From NCBI GenBank assembly GCA_900543455.1, contig UQRR01000004.1, positions 1 through 50,931 of the forward strand: a stretch of DNA of 50,931 nt, in the 5' to 3' direction. Below are positions 17,349 to 24,820 of the stretch, in pieces. The notes beneath the pieces were generated by a model. It was not told the DNA's origin. It worked only from the letters and a program-made list of their open reading frames with translations, and ran no database searches. The position numbers and the translations under genes are program-made. Each line of letters opens with the position of its first letter. Within the stretch, counting starts at the first letter, position 1. This DNA is from an uncultured Dialister sp. (GTDB lineage: Bacteria > Bacillota > Negativicutes > Veillonellales > Dialisteraceae).

Positions 17349-17861
17349 TCATTTCTTTCCTTCCATCGCCTTGATCTTATCTCTGACCTCGCAGGCGCGC
17401 TCGAAGTCTTCGCGATCGACACAGCTCTTGAGCTCCTTTCTCAAGGCTTGCAGCTCCTCGCTCTCCGCCGGAGCGTCCGCCTTTTCTTTGGACTTCGGTT
17501 CATTGACGGGAATTTCATTCTTCCCTTTCTGGAACGACGGACGGATGGACTCTTTGAAGCGGTTGTAGCTGTCTTCATTCTCCGGCAGCTTTTCCGGGCT
17601 GACTTCGATGAATTGTCCGCCCTGATCTTCCAGCGTGCGGGGCCCGAAGGGGTCTTCTAAGAGATGCCCAAGCATCGAGCCGCCGAAGAAATGATCCAGC
17701 GGACTGTCGAAGAATCCATTTCCAAAGAAACTCTGCTCCTTCTGGAAAACATGCTCTTTCTCCGCGCACTCGCTGCAGAGATGCTCTTCTTTTCTATGTC
17801 CGTTCACCACCTGCACCATATGAACGGTGGCAGGATGTGCATGACAGCGTTCACAAAGCAT
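17349..17861 (-). CDS. mcsA: McsA, zinc-finger/UVR regulator of stress genes
   Basis: In Bacillus McsA activates the arginine kinase McsB and modulates CtsR and ClpC. The 170 residues begin with two CxxC pairs (MLCERCHAH and HLCSECAEK), contain a variable middle rich in F, G and D, and end in a UVR motif (LKSCVDREDFERACEVRDKI). The start at 17861 has AAAGGAG seven bases upstream and follows the ctsR stop by two bases, so the two are coupled. McsB is not next to it here; either it lies elsewhere or McsA acts without it. The TGA stop runs straight into a heptamer array. Confidence 0.92.
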   Translation of the reverse strand: MLCERCHAHPATVHMVQVVNGHRKEEHLCSECAEKEHVFQKEQSFFGNGFFDSPLDHFFGGSMLGHLLEDPFGPRTLEDQGGQFIEVSPEKLPENEDSYNRFKESIRPSFQKGKNEIPVNEPKSKEKADAPAESEELQALRKELKSCVDREDFERACEVRDKIKAMEGKK

Positions 17862-17863
17862 AT

Positions 17864-18388
17864 TTATTCTCCTTTCAATGCCCACTCGATGCGGTGAATC
17901 ATCGTCCGTCCGGCTTCCTTTCGATGCCCTTCCGGACAATACTCCAGCATCGTGTGCGTCATGGCATACATCAGCCGATACTCACGCTCGGAAATGATGT
18001 CGTAATTCAAAAGCATTTGGAAATATCCACGAAGACCGTTTTCGATCTCCTCTTGAGATACAGGTTTGTCTTTTATTTGATGATTTGACTTTTCATTCTG
18101 GTACTGGCTCGCTGCCGCCTTCAACCGATGGTAGTAGTCCGGCACCTCCTCACGCCTGGCAGGGCGTAGGGAAATCTTGATATATCCGCCGCTTCCCCGC
18201 CGTGACTCGACGATGAATCGGTCATTGGAAGAAAACCGTGTATTGATCACATACGTCACCTGAGACGGTGCACACGCGAGGTGATCGGCCACCTCCTTGC
18301 GCTTCAAGAGCAGCTCGTCTGTATTCTGCTTATTCATCAGATCCAGAATGAAATTTTCTATTTTATCAGATAGCATTGTACTATTCAT
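17864..18388 (-). CDS. ctsR: CtsR heat-shock repressor
   Basis: CtsR represses clp genes and releases DNA on heat stress. The 174 residues contain the winged-helix N-terminal domain (KIENFILDLMNKQNTDELLL, VADHLACAPSQVTYVINTRF) and the glycine-rich wing ESRRGSGGYIKI, the thermosensing tip in Bacillus. The C-terminal part has the dimerisation/McsB-contact region. The ATG at 18388 has GGTGAG six bases upstream; a GTG at 18400 lies inside that site. It heads ctsR-mcsA. Confidence 0.94.
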   Translation of the reverse strand: MNSTMLSDKIENFILDLMNKQNTDELLLKRKEVADHLACAPSQVTYVINTRFSSNDRFIVESRRGSGGYIKISLRPARREEVPDYYHRLKAAASQYQNEKSNHQIKDKPVSQEEIENGLRGYFQMLLNYDIISEREYRLMYAMTHTMLEYCPEGHRKEAGRTMIHRIEWALKGE

Positions 18389-18435
18389 ATCGCTCACCAC
18401 TTTCCACTTGACTTCTTACCTCATTTCTGTAATCC

Positions 18436-18468
18436 ATTATACATCAAATAGTCAAATAGTCAATAGCC
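18436..18468 (-). promoter_or_regulatory. ctsR promoter with probable CtsR operator
   Basis: Minus-strand -35 TTGACT (18458-18463) and -10 TATAAT (18436-18441) are separated by 16 bases. On the plus strand three direct copies of TCAAATAG/TCAATAG with an 8-base period lie across this spacer. The known CtsR box is a direct repeat of GGTCAAA with a 10-base period, so this is a close but non-canonical version and fits autorepression. Confidence 0.7.
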
Positions 18469-18504
18469 TTTTCGATTTATTTTTAGCTTGCCGTGAAAAA
18501 GAAT

Positions 18505-18573
18505 TAGTGACCGGTGACCAGTCACCAGTCACCAGTCACCAGTCACCAGTCACCAGTCACTAGTCACTAGTCC
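18505..18573. repeat. Pure AGTCACC heptamer array
   Basis: About nine tandem units of AGTCACC/AGTCACT without any other module, upstream of the ctsR promoter and downstream of recX. It is among the cleanest examples of the 7-nt repeat in the window. Confidence 0.9.
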
Positions 18574-18581
18574 CCGCCCAT

Positions 18582-18612
18582 CAAAAAAACGGCAGACCTT
18601 TCGGTCTGCCGT
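18582..18612 (-). terminator. Rho-independent terminator of recX
   Basis: The stem ACGGCAGACC/GGTCTGCCGT with loop GAAA is followed on the minus strand by T7. It begins two bases past the recX stop. Confidence 0.92.
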
Positions 18613-18614
18613 TC

Positions 18615-19100
18615 TCACTCTTCTATTTCTTCAAAATCCATCTCATGCATCACCGTCATGACCGCATCGTGGGAAAAGCCCCTTCGCAGGAGGAAGGAGG
18701 CTGACTTTTTGAAATCTGTCCGCATCTTCGGGCTCATGCCCCATTTCTTTTGCAGGAGAGCGGCCGCCATCTCGATTTCTTCTTCCAGCTGCAGGTGCTT
18801 CTCCGTCACAAGCCCCTTCAGCTTCAGCTTCTGATGGATGTAGGCGTCTCCGTACTGCGCGCGGCGGCGATAGGCTTCGAAAAGCTCATCGGCGAGATTC
18901 TCATCATTGACATAGTCATAGTCCCTGAGCCTTGCCATCGCCTCTTCGATTTCCTTTTCCGTGTACTCCCTCTCTTTCAGCTTCCGCGTGAGATCCTTCT
19001 CGCTCTGGTCGCGGAACTGCAAAAGGTACACCGCCGTCTCGTAGCAGGTCCTATCCTTCGGACGAGTCCGTTTCGCTGTCCGCTTCCGAGTGTACGCCAT
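18615..19100 (-). CDS. recX: RecX, regulator of RecA
   Basis: RecX binds RecA filaments and limits their activity. The 161 residues are helical triplet repeats typical of the family: CYETAVYLLQFRDQSEKDLT, YTEKEIEEAMARLRDYDYVN, ENLADELFEAYRR, then a less conserved C-terminal part. The basic N-terminal stretch MAYTRKRTAKRTRPKD is unusual. The start codon lies inside recA, so recA and recX overlap by 50 bases; the ribosome site (GAAG) is weak and translation probably depends on recA. Confidence 0.9.
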   Translation of the reverse strand: MAYTRKRTAKRTRPKDRTCYETAVYLLQFRDQSEKDLTRKLKEREYTEKEIEEAMARLRDYDYVNDENLADELFEAYRRRAQYGDAYIHQKLKLKGLVTEKHLQLEEEIEMAAALLQKKWGMSPKMRTDFKKSASFLLRRGFSHDAVMTVMHEMDFEEIEE

Positions 19101-20130
19101 CTTCGAAATGATCCGGTTCTACGACAAGGGTGTCACGGATGATCTTATCAATCTCCGCTTCGACATCCGGGTGTTCCTTCAGGTAACGTTTTGCAGCCTC
19201 GCGGCCCTGGCTGATGCGGCTGCCCTTGTACGAGTACCATGCCCCGCTCTTCTGGATGATTTCCATATCGACTGCGATATCAAGGAGTGTGCCTTCCTTG
19301 GAAATCCCTTCCCCGTACATGATATCGAACTCAGCCACCTTGAATGGCGGAGCGACTTTGTTCTTCACGACCTTCGCCTTCGTGCGGTTGCCAATGATGT
19401 CCGAGCCATTCTTGATGACTTCGAGCTTGCGGATCTCGATGCGGATGGAGGAGTAGAATTTCAGCGCACGGCCGCCGGTGGTGGTCTCCGGATTGCCGAA
19501 CATCACGCCGACCTTTTCACGCAGCTGGTTGATGAAGATGACGATGGTCTTCGATTTGCTGATGATCCCCGTCAGCTTGCGGAGTGCCTTGCTCATGAGG
19601 CGCGCCTGCAGGCCGACCGATGCATCGCTGATATCCCCTTCGATTTCCTGCTTCGGTACAAGGGCTGCGACCGAGTCGATGACGATCATATCGACCGCGC
19701 CGCTTCTGACCAGAGACTCTGCGATGGAGAGTGCCTGCTCGCCGCTGTCCGGCTGGGAAATCAAAAGCTCTTTCGTATCGACCCCGAGGTGATGTGCATA
19801 GACCGGGTCGAGCGCATGCTCTGCATCGATGAATGCGGTGACGCCGCCCATCTTCTGTGCTTCTGCGATCGCATGCAGTGCCAGTGTCGTCTTACCGGAG
19901 GACTCCGGCCCATAGATCTCGATGACGCGGCCGCGCGGATAGCCGCCGACGCCGACAGCGATATCCAGTGCGAGCGACCCCGTCGGGATGACCTCGATAT
20001 CGAGCTTGTCCCCCATTTCGCCAAGACGCATGATGGAGCCGGCGCCAAATTCCTTGGTGATCTGCTTCATCGCATTTTCAAGTGCTTTCTGTCTGTCCTG
20101 CTGCATATTTGTGTCTTTCGTTGCTGCCAT
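19051..20130 (-). CDS. recA: RecA recombinase
   Basis: RecA forms filaments on single-stranded DNA for homologous recombination and, in the SOS response, drives LexA self-cleavage. The 359 residues have Walker A GPESSGKTTLALH, Walker B (VDMIVIDSVAALVPK), the loop L2 region GVMFGNPETTTGGRALKFYSS and an acidic C-terminal tail. The ATG at 20130 has AAGGAGG upstream; the frame stays open 54 codons further up but that extension has no RecA similarity. No clear SOS box was seen in the leader; a TATAAT at 20194-20199 may be the -10. Confidence 0.97.
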   Translation of the reverse strand: MAATKDTNMQQDRQKALENAMKQITKEFGAGSIMRLGEMGDKLDIEVIPTGSLALDIAVGVGGYPRGRVIEIYGPESSGKTTLALHAIAEAQKMGGVTAFIDAEHALDPVYAHHLGVDTKELLISQPDSGEQALSIAESLVRSGAVDMIVIDSVAALVPKQEIEGDISDASVGLQARLMSKALRKLTGIISKSKTIVIFINQLREKVGVMFGNPETTTGGRALKFYSSIRIEIRKLEVIKNGSDIIGNRTKAKVVKNKVAPPFKVAEFDIMYGEGISKEGTLLDIAVDMEIIQKSGAWYSYKGSRISQGREAAKRYLKEHPDVEAEIDKIIRDTLVVEPDHFEDGVHSEADSETDSSEG

Positions 20131-20193
20131 AAGTCCTCCTTGAAATACAGTCTTGCGGAAACGATTGCATCCATGTTTCCTTACTCTGATGTA

Positions 20194-20199
20194 ATTATA
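20194..20199 (-). promoter_or_regulatory. Possible recA -10 element
   Basis: Minus-strand TATAAT 64 bases upstream of the recA start. The -35 region is poor and no LexA-type palindrome was recognised beside it. Confidence 0.4.
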
Positions 20200-20290
20200 C
20201 GATACAGCCAGAGGAAAAGATAGCGAACCCCAGATTAAATCTCGACGCTCTCTTCCCTGTATTTCCCCCGGCGCTTCATCAGTCAGATGC

Positions 20291-20326
20291 AAAAACCCGC
20301 CGCGCTTTTCCGCGCGGCGGGTTTTT
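20291..20326 (-). terminator. Strong terminator between gyrA and recA
   Basis: A perfect GC stem CCCGCCGCGC/GCGCGGCGGG is flanked by A5 and T5, so it can act on both strands. It lies after gyrA and before the recA promoter region. Confidence 0.9.
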
Positions 20327-20335
20327 GCTGGTATG

Positions 20336-20425
20336 TATGTGGCTGGTGACTAGTGACTGGTAGCTAGTGACTGGTGACTAGCGGCTGGTGACTAGCGGCT
20401 GGTGACCAGGGACTAGTTACTAAAA
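20336..20425. repeat. GTGACTA/GTGACTG heptamer array
   Basis: A nearly pure array of about twelve units (GTGACTA, GTGACTG, GTAGCTA, GCGGCTG) on the plus strand, just beyond the gyrA 3' end. Confidence 0.9.
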
Positions 20426-20449
20426 TCACGAGAGTCCCCTGTCACCTGC

Positions 20450-22906
20450 TTATTCTTCGCTTTCTTCAGCTTCCGGATCATTCGAGAGCACGTCGATGGA
20501 AGCGATGCGGTCGCCTTCTTCGAGACGCTGGAGGATGACGCCCTGCCCTGCTTTCGTCTTCTTGCTGACGATCTGGCTTGCTTTCGTCTTGATGGTGATG
20601 CCCTGTTCAGAGACACCGACGAGCTCATCCTTATCATCCGCTGCGACAAGAGCTACGACTTCGTAGCCGCGGCGGAAATTCCGGATGCCCTTGCCATTTC
20701 GGCTCTGGATATGATAGGCAGAGGCCTTGTTTCTCTTGGCATTGCCGTCCGCAGAAATGGTAAAGATATCCTTATCTGCTGCGATGCATGCGCCGACGAC
20801 TTCATCATCACCGGCGAGCTTGATGCCATGGACACCGGCGGCAGCGCGGCCCATGGAGCGGACTTCGCTGTCATCCACAGAGAAGCGGATGGCCATGCCG
20901 TCCTTGGTGCCGAGGATGATCTCCTCTTCACCGGTAATCGCAAGCACAGCTGCGAGGCGATCCCCCTCATTGAGGCGGATGGAGATGAGACCGTTCTTAT
21001 TGATATTCTTGTATTCCGCAAGCTCCGTCTTCTTCACATAGCCCTTCTTCGTGACCATGAGGAGGTACTTCGTCCCTTCCTGGACGTTGTCGAGGTCGAG
21101 GAGTTCGGTGACTCTTTCGTCACGGGCCAGATTCGGAATGAAATTGATGAGCGCGCTGCCGCGTGCGGTTCTCGTGGATTTCGGGAATTCTACGGCAGTC
21201 TTCATGTAGACCTTGCCCTTATTCGTGAAGAAGAGGATGCGGTTGTGCGTGGAGGTATTCAGGATCTTCCAGACATAGTCTTCATCCTTCATCTTCATGC
21301 CGGAGACGCCGCGGCCGCCCTTCTTCTGGACGCGGATATCCGCAGAATCCATGCGTTTAATGTAGTTCTGCTTCGTCAGGGTGATGGTCATCGGTTCATC
21401 CGGGATGAGATCAGTCAGGGTAAAGTCTTCCTTCGTCGCCGAGATCTGGGTGCGGCGTTCATCGCCGAAGTTTTTCTTTTCATCCTGAAGTTCGTCTTTG
21501 ACGACGCCCATGATCTTCTCTCTGGAGGAGAGGAGGTCTTCGAGGTAAGCAATGGTTTCCTGCACGTCTTTGTAGTCCTGTTCGAGCTTGTCTCTTTCGA
21601 GGCCTGTCAGCTTACGCAGGCGCATGTCGAGGATGGCGATGGCCTGCTTTTCCGAAAGTCCGAATTTCGACATGAGAGCCTGTTTCGCCACGTCATCGGT
21701 GCGGGATTCGCGGATGGTCTTGATGACTTCGTCGATGTGGTCGAGCGCGATGAGGAGGCCTTCCAAGATATGCGCTCTGGCTCTGGCTTTGTCGAGTTCG
21801 TACTGGCTTCTTCTGGTGATGACTTCTTCCTGATGCTTCAGGTAATAGTAAAGGATCTGCTTCAGATTCAGGATGCGCGGATGTCCGTCGACCAGTGCCA
21901 GCATGATGGCACCGAAATTCACCTGCATCTGGGTATGCTTGAAGAGATTATTCAGCATGATGTCCGGGCTGACGTCGGCGCGCAGCTCGATGGCGATACG
22001 CATGCCACTGCGGTCGGATTCATCGCGAAGGGCGGTGATGCCGTCCAAGACCTTCTGGTGCTGCAGGTCGGCGATGGACTCGATAAGGCGCGCCTTGTTC
22101 ACCTGATACGGGATCTCTGTCACGACGATACGGTGCTTGCCGCGATCCATGTCTTCGATCTCCGTCTTTGCACGCACGGTGATGCTGCCGCGGCCGGTGC
22201 GGTAGGTATCCTCGATGCCCTTCACGCCCTGAATGATACCGGCGGTCGGGAAATCCGGGCCTTTGATATACTTCATCAGCCCATCGATCGTAATGTCGGG
22301 ATCATCGATCATGGCAGAGAGGCCATCGACCACTTCCGACAGGTTGTGCGGCGGGATATTCGTCGCCATGCCGACGGCGATGCCGTAGGAACCATTCACA
22401 AGCAGGTTCGGAATGCGGGACGGCAGGACGAGCGGTTCCTGCAGCGAGCCGTCATAGTTCGGCATGAAATCGACGGTATTCTTGTCGATGTCGCGCAGCA
22501 TTTCTACGGTGATCTTCGCCATACGCATTTCCGTATAACGCATCGCAGCCGCAGAGTCGCCGTCGACAGAGCCGAAGTTCCCGTGTCCATCGACCAGCGG
22601 GTAGCGCGTCGAGAAGTCCTGCGCCATGCGGACAGCAGACTCATAGACGGCGATATCGCCGTGCGGGTGGTACTTACCTAAGACATCACCGACGATGCGG
22701 GCCGACTTCTTGTACGCCTTGCCCGGCAGCATCCCGGCTTCGCTCATCGCGTAGAGGATGCGGCGATGTACGGGCTTCAGGCCGTCTCGCACGTCCGGCA
22801 GCGCACGAGTCACGATGACCGACATGGCGTAGTCGATGTAGGAATTCTTCATCTGCCCTTCCAAGGGGGTATTGATGATCTTTCCTTCTTTCCATTCGAT
22901 ATCCAT
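20450..22906 (-). CDS. gyrA: DNA gyrase subunit A, Ile at quinolone position 83
   Basis: GyrA with GyrB introduces negative supercoils. The 818 residues hold the breakage-reunion domain with the catalytic tyrosine in RTARGSAL-type neighbouring motifs, a coiled-coil gate, and six C-terminal beta-pinwheel blades with the GyrA box present in the form KKGGRGVSGMK. The start at 22906 has AAGGAG upstream; 17 more open codons are not used. The quinolone region reads HPHGDIAVYE: residue 85, equivalent to Ser83 of E. coli, is isoleucine (codon at 22652-22654), and residue 89 is glutamate, usual in Gram-positives. Confidence 0.96.
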   Translation of the reverse strand: MDIEWKEGKIINTPLEGQMKNSYIDYAMSVIVTRALPDVRDGLKPVHRRILYAMSEAGMLPGKAYKKSARIVGDVLGKYHPHGDIAVYESAVRMAQDFSTRYPLVDGHGNFGSVDGDSAAAMRYTEMRMAKITVEMLRDIDKNTVDFMPNYDGSLQEPLVLPSRIPNLLVNGSYGIAVGMATNIPPHNLSEVVDGLSAMIDDPDITIDGLMKYIKGPDFPTAGIIQGVKGIEDTYRTGRGSITVRAKTEIEDMDRGKHRIVVTEIPYQVNKARLIESIADLQHQKVLDGITALRDESDRSGMRIAIELRADVSPDIMLNNLFKHTQMQVNFGAIMLALVDGHPRILNLKQILYYYLKHQEEVITRRSQYELDKARARAHILEGLLIALDHIDEVIKTIRESRTDDVAKQALMSKFGLSEKQAIAILDMRLRKLTGLERDKLEQDYKDVQETIAYLEDLLSSREKIMGVVKDELQDEKKNFGDERRTQISATKEDFTLTDLIPDEPMTITLTKQNYIKRMDSADIRVQKKGGRGVSGMKMKDEDYVWKILNTSTHNRILFFTNKGKVYMKTAVEFPKSTRTARGSALINFIPNLARDERVTELLDLDNVQEGTKYLLMVTKKGYVKKTELAEYKNINKNGLISIRLNEGDRLAAVLAITGEEEIILGTKDGMAIRFSVDDSEVRSMGRAAAGVHGIKLAGDDEVVGACIAADKDIFTISADGNAKRNKASAYHIQSRNGKGIRNFRRGYEVVALVAADDKDELVGVSEQGITIKTKASQIVSKKTKAGQGVILQRLEEGDRIASIDVLSNDPEAEESEE

Positions 22907-22919
22907 AGTGTCTCCTTGC

Positions 22920-22946
22920 GAAAAAAGACAGCGCCTTTTGCGCTGT
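22920..22946 (-). promoter_or_regulatory. Terminator-like hairpin in the gyrA leader
   Basis: Minus-strand stem ACAGCGC/GCGCTGT followed by CTTTTTT, ending just before the gyrA ribosome site. It lies only about 20 bases after the probable transcription start, so it is either an attenuator or a 5' stabilising stem. Confidence 0.6.
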
Positions 22947-22968
22947 AAATTAAACAATAGCTTATCTT

Positions 22969-22977
22969 ATTATAGCA
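22969..22977 (-). promoter_or_regulatory. Extended -10 promoter for gyrA
   Basis: Minus-strand TGCTATAAT between the upstream terminator and the gyrA leader hairpin. No good -35 is present. Confidence 0.5.
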
Positions 22978-22978
22978 C

Positions 22979-23013
22979 AAAAACGCTCTCATAGCCATTT
23001 GAGAGCGTTTTTT
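22979..23013 (-). terminator. Terminator downstream of the glycosylase gene
   Basis: The stem AACGCTCTCA/TGAGAGCGTT with A-rich and T-rich flanks could act in either direction. It separates the fprA-adaptor-glycosylase transcript from gyrA. Confidence 0.8.
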
Positions 23014-23156
23014 GAGGTCCTTTCAAAAAAATCAAACAAAATCAATATTCGTTCGCCAGTAATCGCTTTTGATTCGATTCTCTATGAATGGACGCTTCGA
23101 CCAGCCAGCGCCCTTTTTCATCGCAAAAGAGCAGCCATAGGACTGCTCTCTTTGCT

Positions 23157-23744
23157 TTATTTAGAGACATATATATTATTTTCCAGCACCATGCGCCACG
23201 GGAAATTTCTTCCATACGTCGCATAGTCGATACCGATGCGTTTGGTGCGCTTCACAGGAAAGTGCCCCTCGTCCTTTTCGATCCAGAGACGGTTTCCGGT
23301 GAGGTCTTCCCCATAGAAGGAGCGATCGATCCCCATCGCCATCGTCAGGCGGCCGGGCCCTCCCGTGAGAAGCCTGCCCTTCGCCCCTTTCCGTCGATGC
23401 TGCATGAGCTCCACGCCGGAGAGCGGCTCGATGGCGCGGATAAGGACGCAGCCGGGTATTCCCTCGGGTTCGCAGACGATATTGAGGCAGGTATACATGC
23501 CATAAATGAGATACACGTAGGCATGACCAGGCTCGCCAAAGATCACCTTCGTCCGCGCGGTGATGCCCTTGGCAGAGTGCGCGCCATCATCTTCATGACC
23601 GCGCCAGCATCCGCCGTAGGCTTCACACTCCACGATGCGACCGGTGGTCAGCCCTTCCTTCGTGCGGCAGCAGAGGACAGCGCCGATGAGCTTCTTCGCC
23701 AGTGTCACGGGATCGGTGTCATAGTCGGCGCGCTCCCATTTCAT
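23157..23744 (-). CDS. 3-methyladenine DNA glycosylase (AAG/Mpg family)
   Basis: A monofunctional glycosylase that removes alkylated purines. The 195 residues are typical of the bacterial AAG fold: the start has DPVTLAKKLIGAVL, then RIVECEAYGG (with the catalytic glutamate), HSAKGITARTKVIFGEPGHA, YVYLIYGMYTCLNIVCEPEG and VLIRAIEPLSG. Its ATG overlaps the stop of the upstream adaptor gene by four bases, so it is the last gene of a coupled set fprA-adaptor-glycosylase. The glycosylase and its neighbours have no obvious common pathway. Confidence 0.92.
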   Translation of the reverse strand: MKWERADYDTDPVTLAKKLIGAVLCCRTKEGLTTGRIVECEAYGGCWRGHEDDGAHSAKGITARTKVIFGEPGHAYVYLIYGMYTCLNIVCEPEGIPGCVLIRAIEPLSGVELMQHRRKGAKGRLLTGGPGRLTMAMGIDRSFYGEDLTGNRLWIEKDEGHFPVKRTKRIGIDYATYGRNFPWRMVLENNIYVSK

Positions 23745-24820
23745 TTCACATCGACCTCCATGCCCATCTCGAGGTCTTTCGTCGGATCTGTCACGACGCG
23801 GTCGCCTTCAGAGAGACCATCCATGATGAGCAGGAATCCCCCTGTCTCGCTGGCAACGTCTACGGTCTTGATGTCGATGAGCCCGTCATCATTCACGACA
23901 GCGACGGAGTCCTCGCCGATCAGAGCTGTCTTGGGGATCATGTAGGAAGACATGGTCTTGCCGCTTTCGATGCGGATGTTGTACTCATTCCCGATGGTGA
24001 TCTCATCATCGCTGTTATCTACCTGCACTTTGTAGGTGGTGTATTTGTCGCCGTCTTCATTCGGCTGCTTTTTGAGCTCGCCATACCAGATCTCATCGCC
24101 ATCCGTCATCGTGACCGTCAGCGTCTTGTCATCCTTGGCGCGTTCCATCAGCGTATCCAGCTTGGACGGGATCTCGATGGAGGCCGTCACGGGTGAATCC
24201 TGTCGGATGACGAGAGCGGGCTTGCCTGCCATGGCCATGTGCGTATCTCCGATGTAGACCTGAGAAACGATCCCGCTGATCGGCGCACGGACAGTGCAGC
24301 CGGCGATGGTCTTCTGCAAGGCTGCGAGGGCAGCCGCCAGATTTCCATCCACCTGCGCCCCGCCGCCGGAAGGTGCCGGCTCAGCTACTGCGCTCCGTCC
24401 CTTGATGCGGTTATATTCGGCGCGGGTGATGATGCCCTGCTTCAGAAGCGAGGCTTCCATGCTGTTATCGATCGGCGCGCCGCCATAGCTGACCGCCGGA
24501 GCCGAAGAGGCACTCTCGGCGATTTTCGCCTCGAGCGCTGCCGCCTGCGACTCATACTGAGAGGAGTCGATCCGGAAAAGGACATCGCCTGCTTCGACCG
24601 TGGTCCCGATATCCGGCGGATTGGAAAGAAGGCCGCCCGATACAGAGGGGATGACCGGCGCGACATGAAGCGCCTCCGGCACTGCCTTTGTCTCCAGAGT
24701 AAATGGCTCCTGACTGGCCTCCGCCTTCATCACATGCACGGAGGGTTTCCCGCAGCCCGAGAGAAGCAATACAGCAGAAAGCGCCCCTGCTGCCATCCAC
24801 GAGATCCATTTCTTCATCAT
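23741..24820 (-). CDS. Membrane-fusion (HlyD/RND adaptor) lipoprotein, orphan
   Basis: A periplasmic adaptor of 359 residues. A lipoprotein signal (VLLLSGCGKP, lipobox LSGC) is followed by a biotinyl-lipoyl-like half (SNPPDIGTTVEAGDVLFRID), a short hairpin with GVI-type ITRAEYNRIKG, the second lipoyl half (CTVRAPISGIVSQVYIGD), and beta-barrel and membrane-proximal domains ending DLEMGMEVDVK. Such proteins normally serve an RND, MacB-type or ABC exporter encoded beside them; none is here. Presence in a diderm Negativicute fits the lipoprotein anchor. It overlaps both neighbours by four bases. Confidence 0.88.
   Translation of the reverse strand: MMKKWISWMAAGALSAVLLLSGCGKPSVHVMKAEASQEPFTLETKAVPEALHVAPVIPSVSGGLLSNPPDIGTTVEAGDVLFRIDSSQYESQAAALEAKIAESASSAPAVSYGGAPIDNSMEASLLKQGIITRAEYNRIKGRSAVAEPAPSGGGAQVDGNLAAALAALQKTIAGCTVRAPISGIVSQVYIGDTHMAMAGKPALVIRQDSPVTASIEIPSKLDTLMERAKDDKTLTVTMTDGDEIWYGELKKQPNEDGDKYTTYKVQVDNSDDEITIGNEYNIRIESGKTMSSYMIPKTALIGEDSVAVVNDDGLIDIKTVDVASETGGFLLIMDGLSEGDRVVTDPTKDLEMGMEVDVK

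Noticed and set aside
18505..18573. Repeat cluster that might be a CRISPR array.
   Set aside because: The unit is 7 nt with no spacers, and there are no cas genes.
20131..20230. SOS (LexA/DinR) box in front of recA.
   Set aside because: No GAAC-N4-GTTC or CTG-N10-CAG palindrome could be found near the -10.
20131..20292. N-terminal extension of RecA by 54 residues.
   Set aside because: It has no RecA similarity and spans the promoter and ribosome site; the ATG at 20130 follows AAGGAGG.
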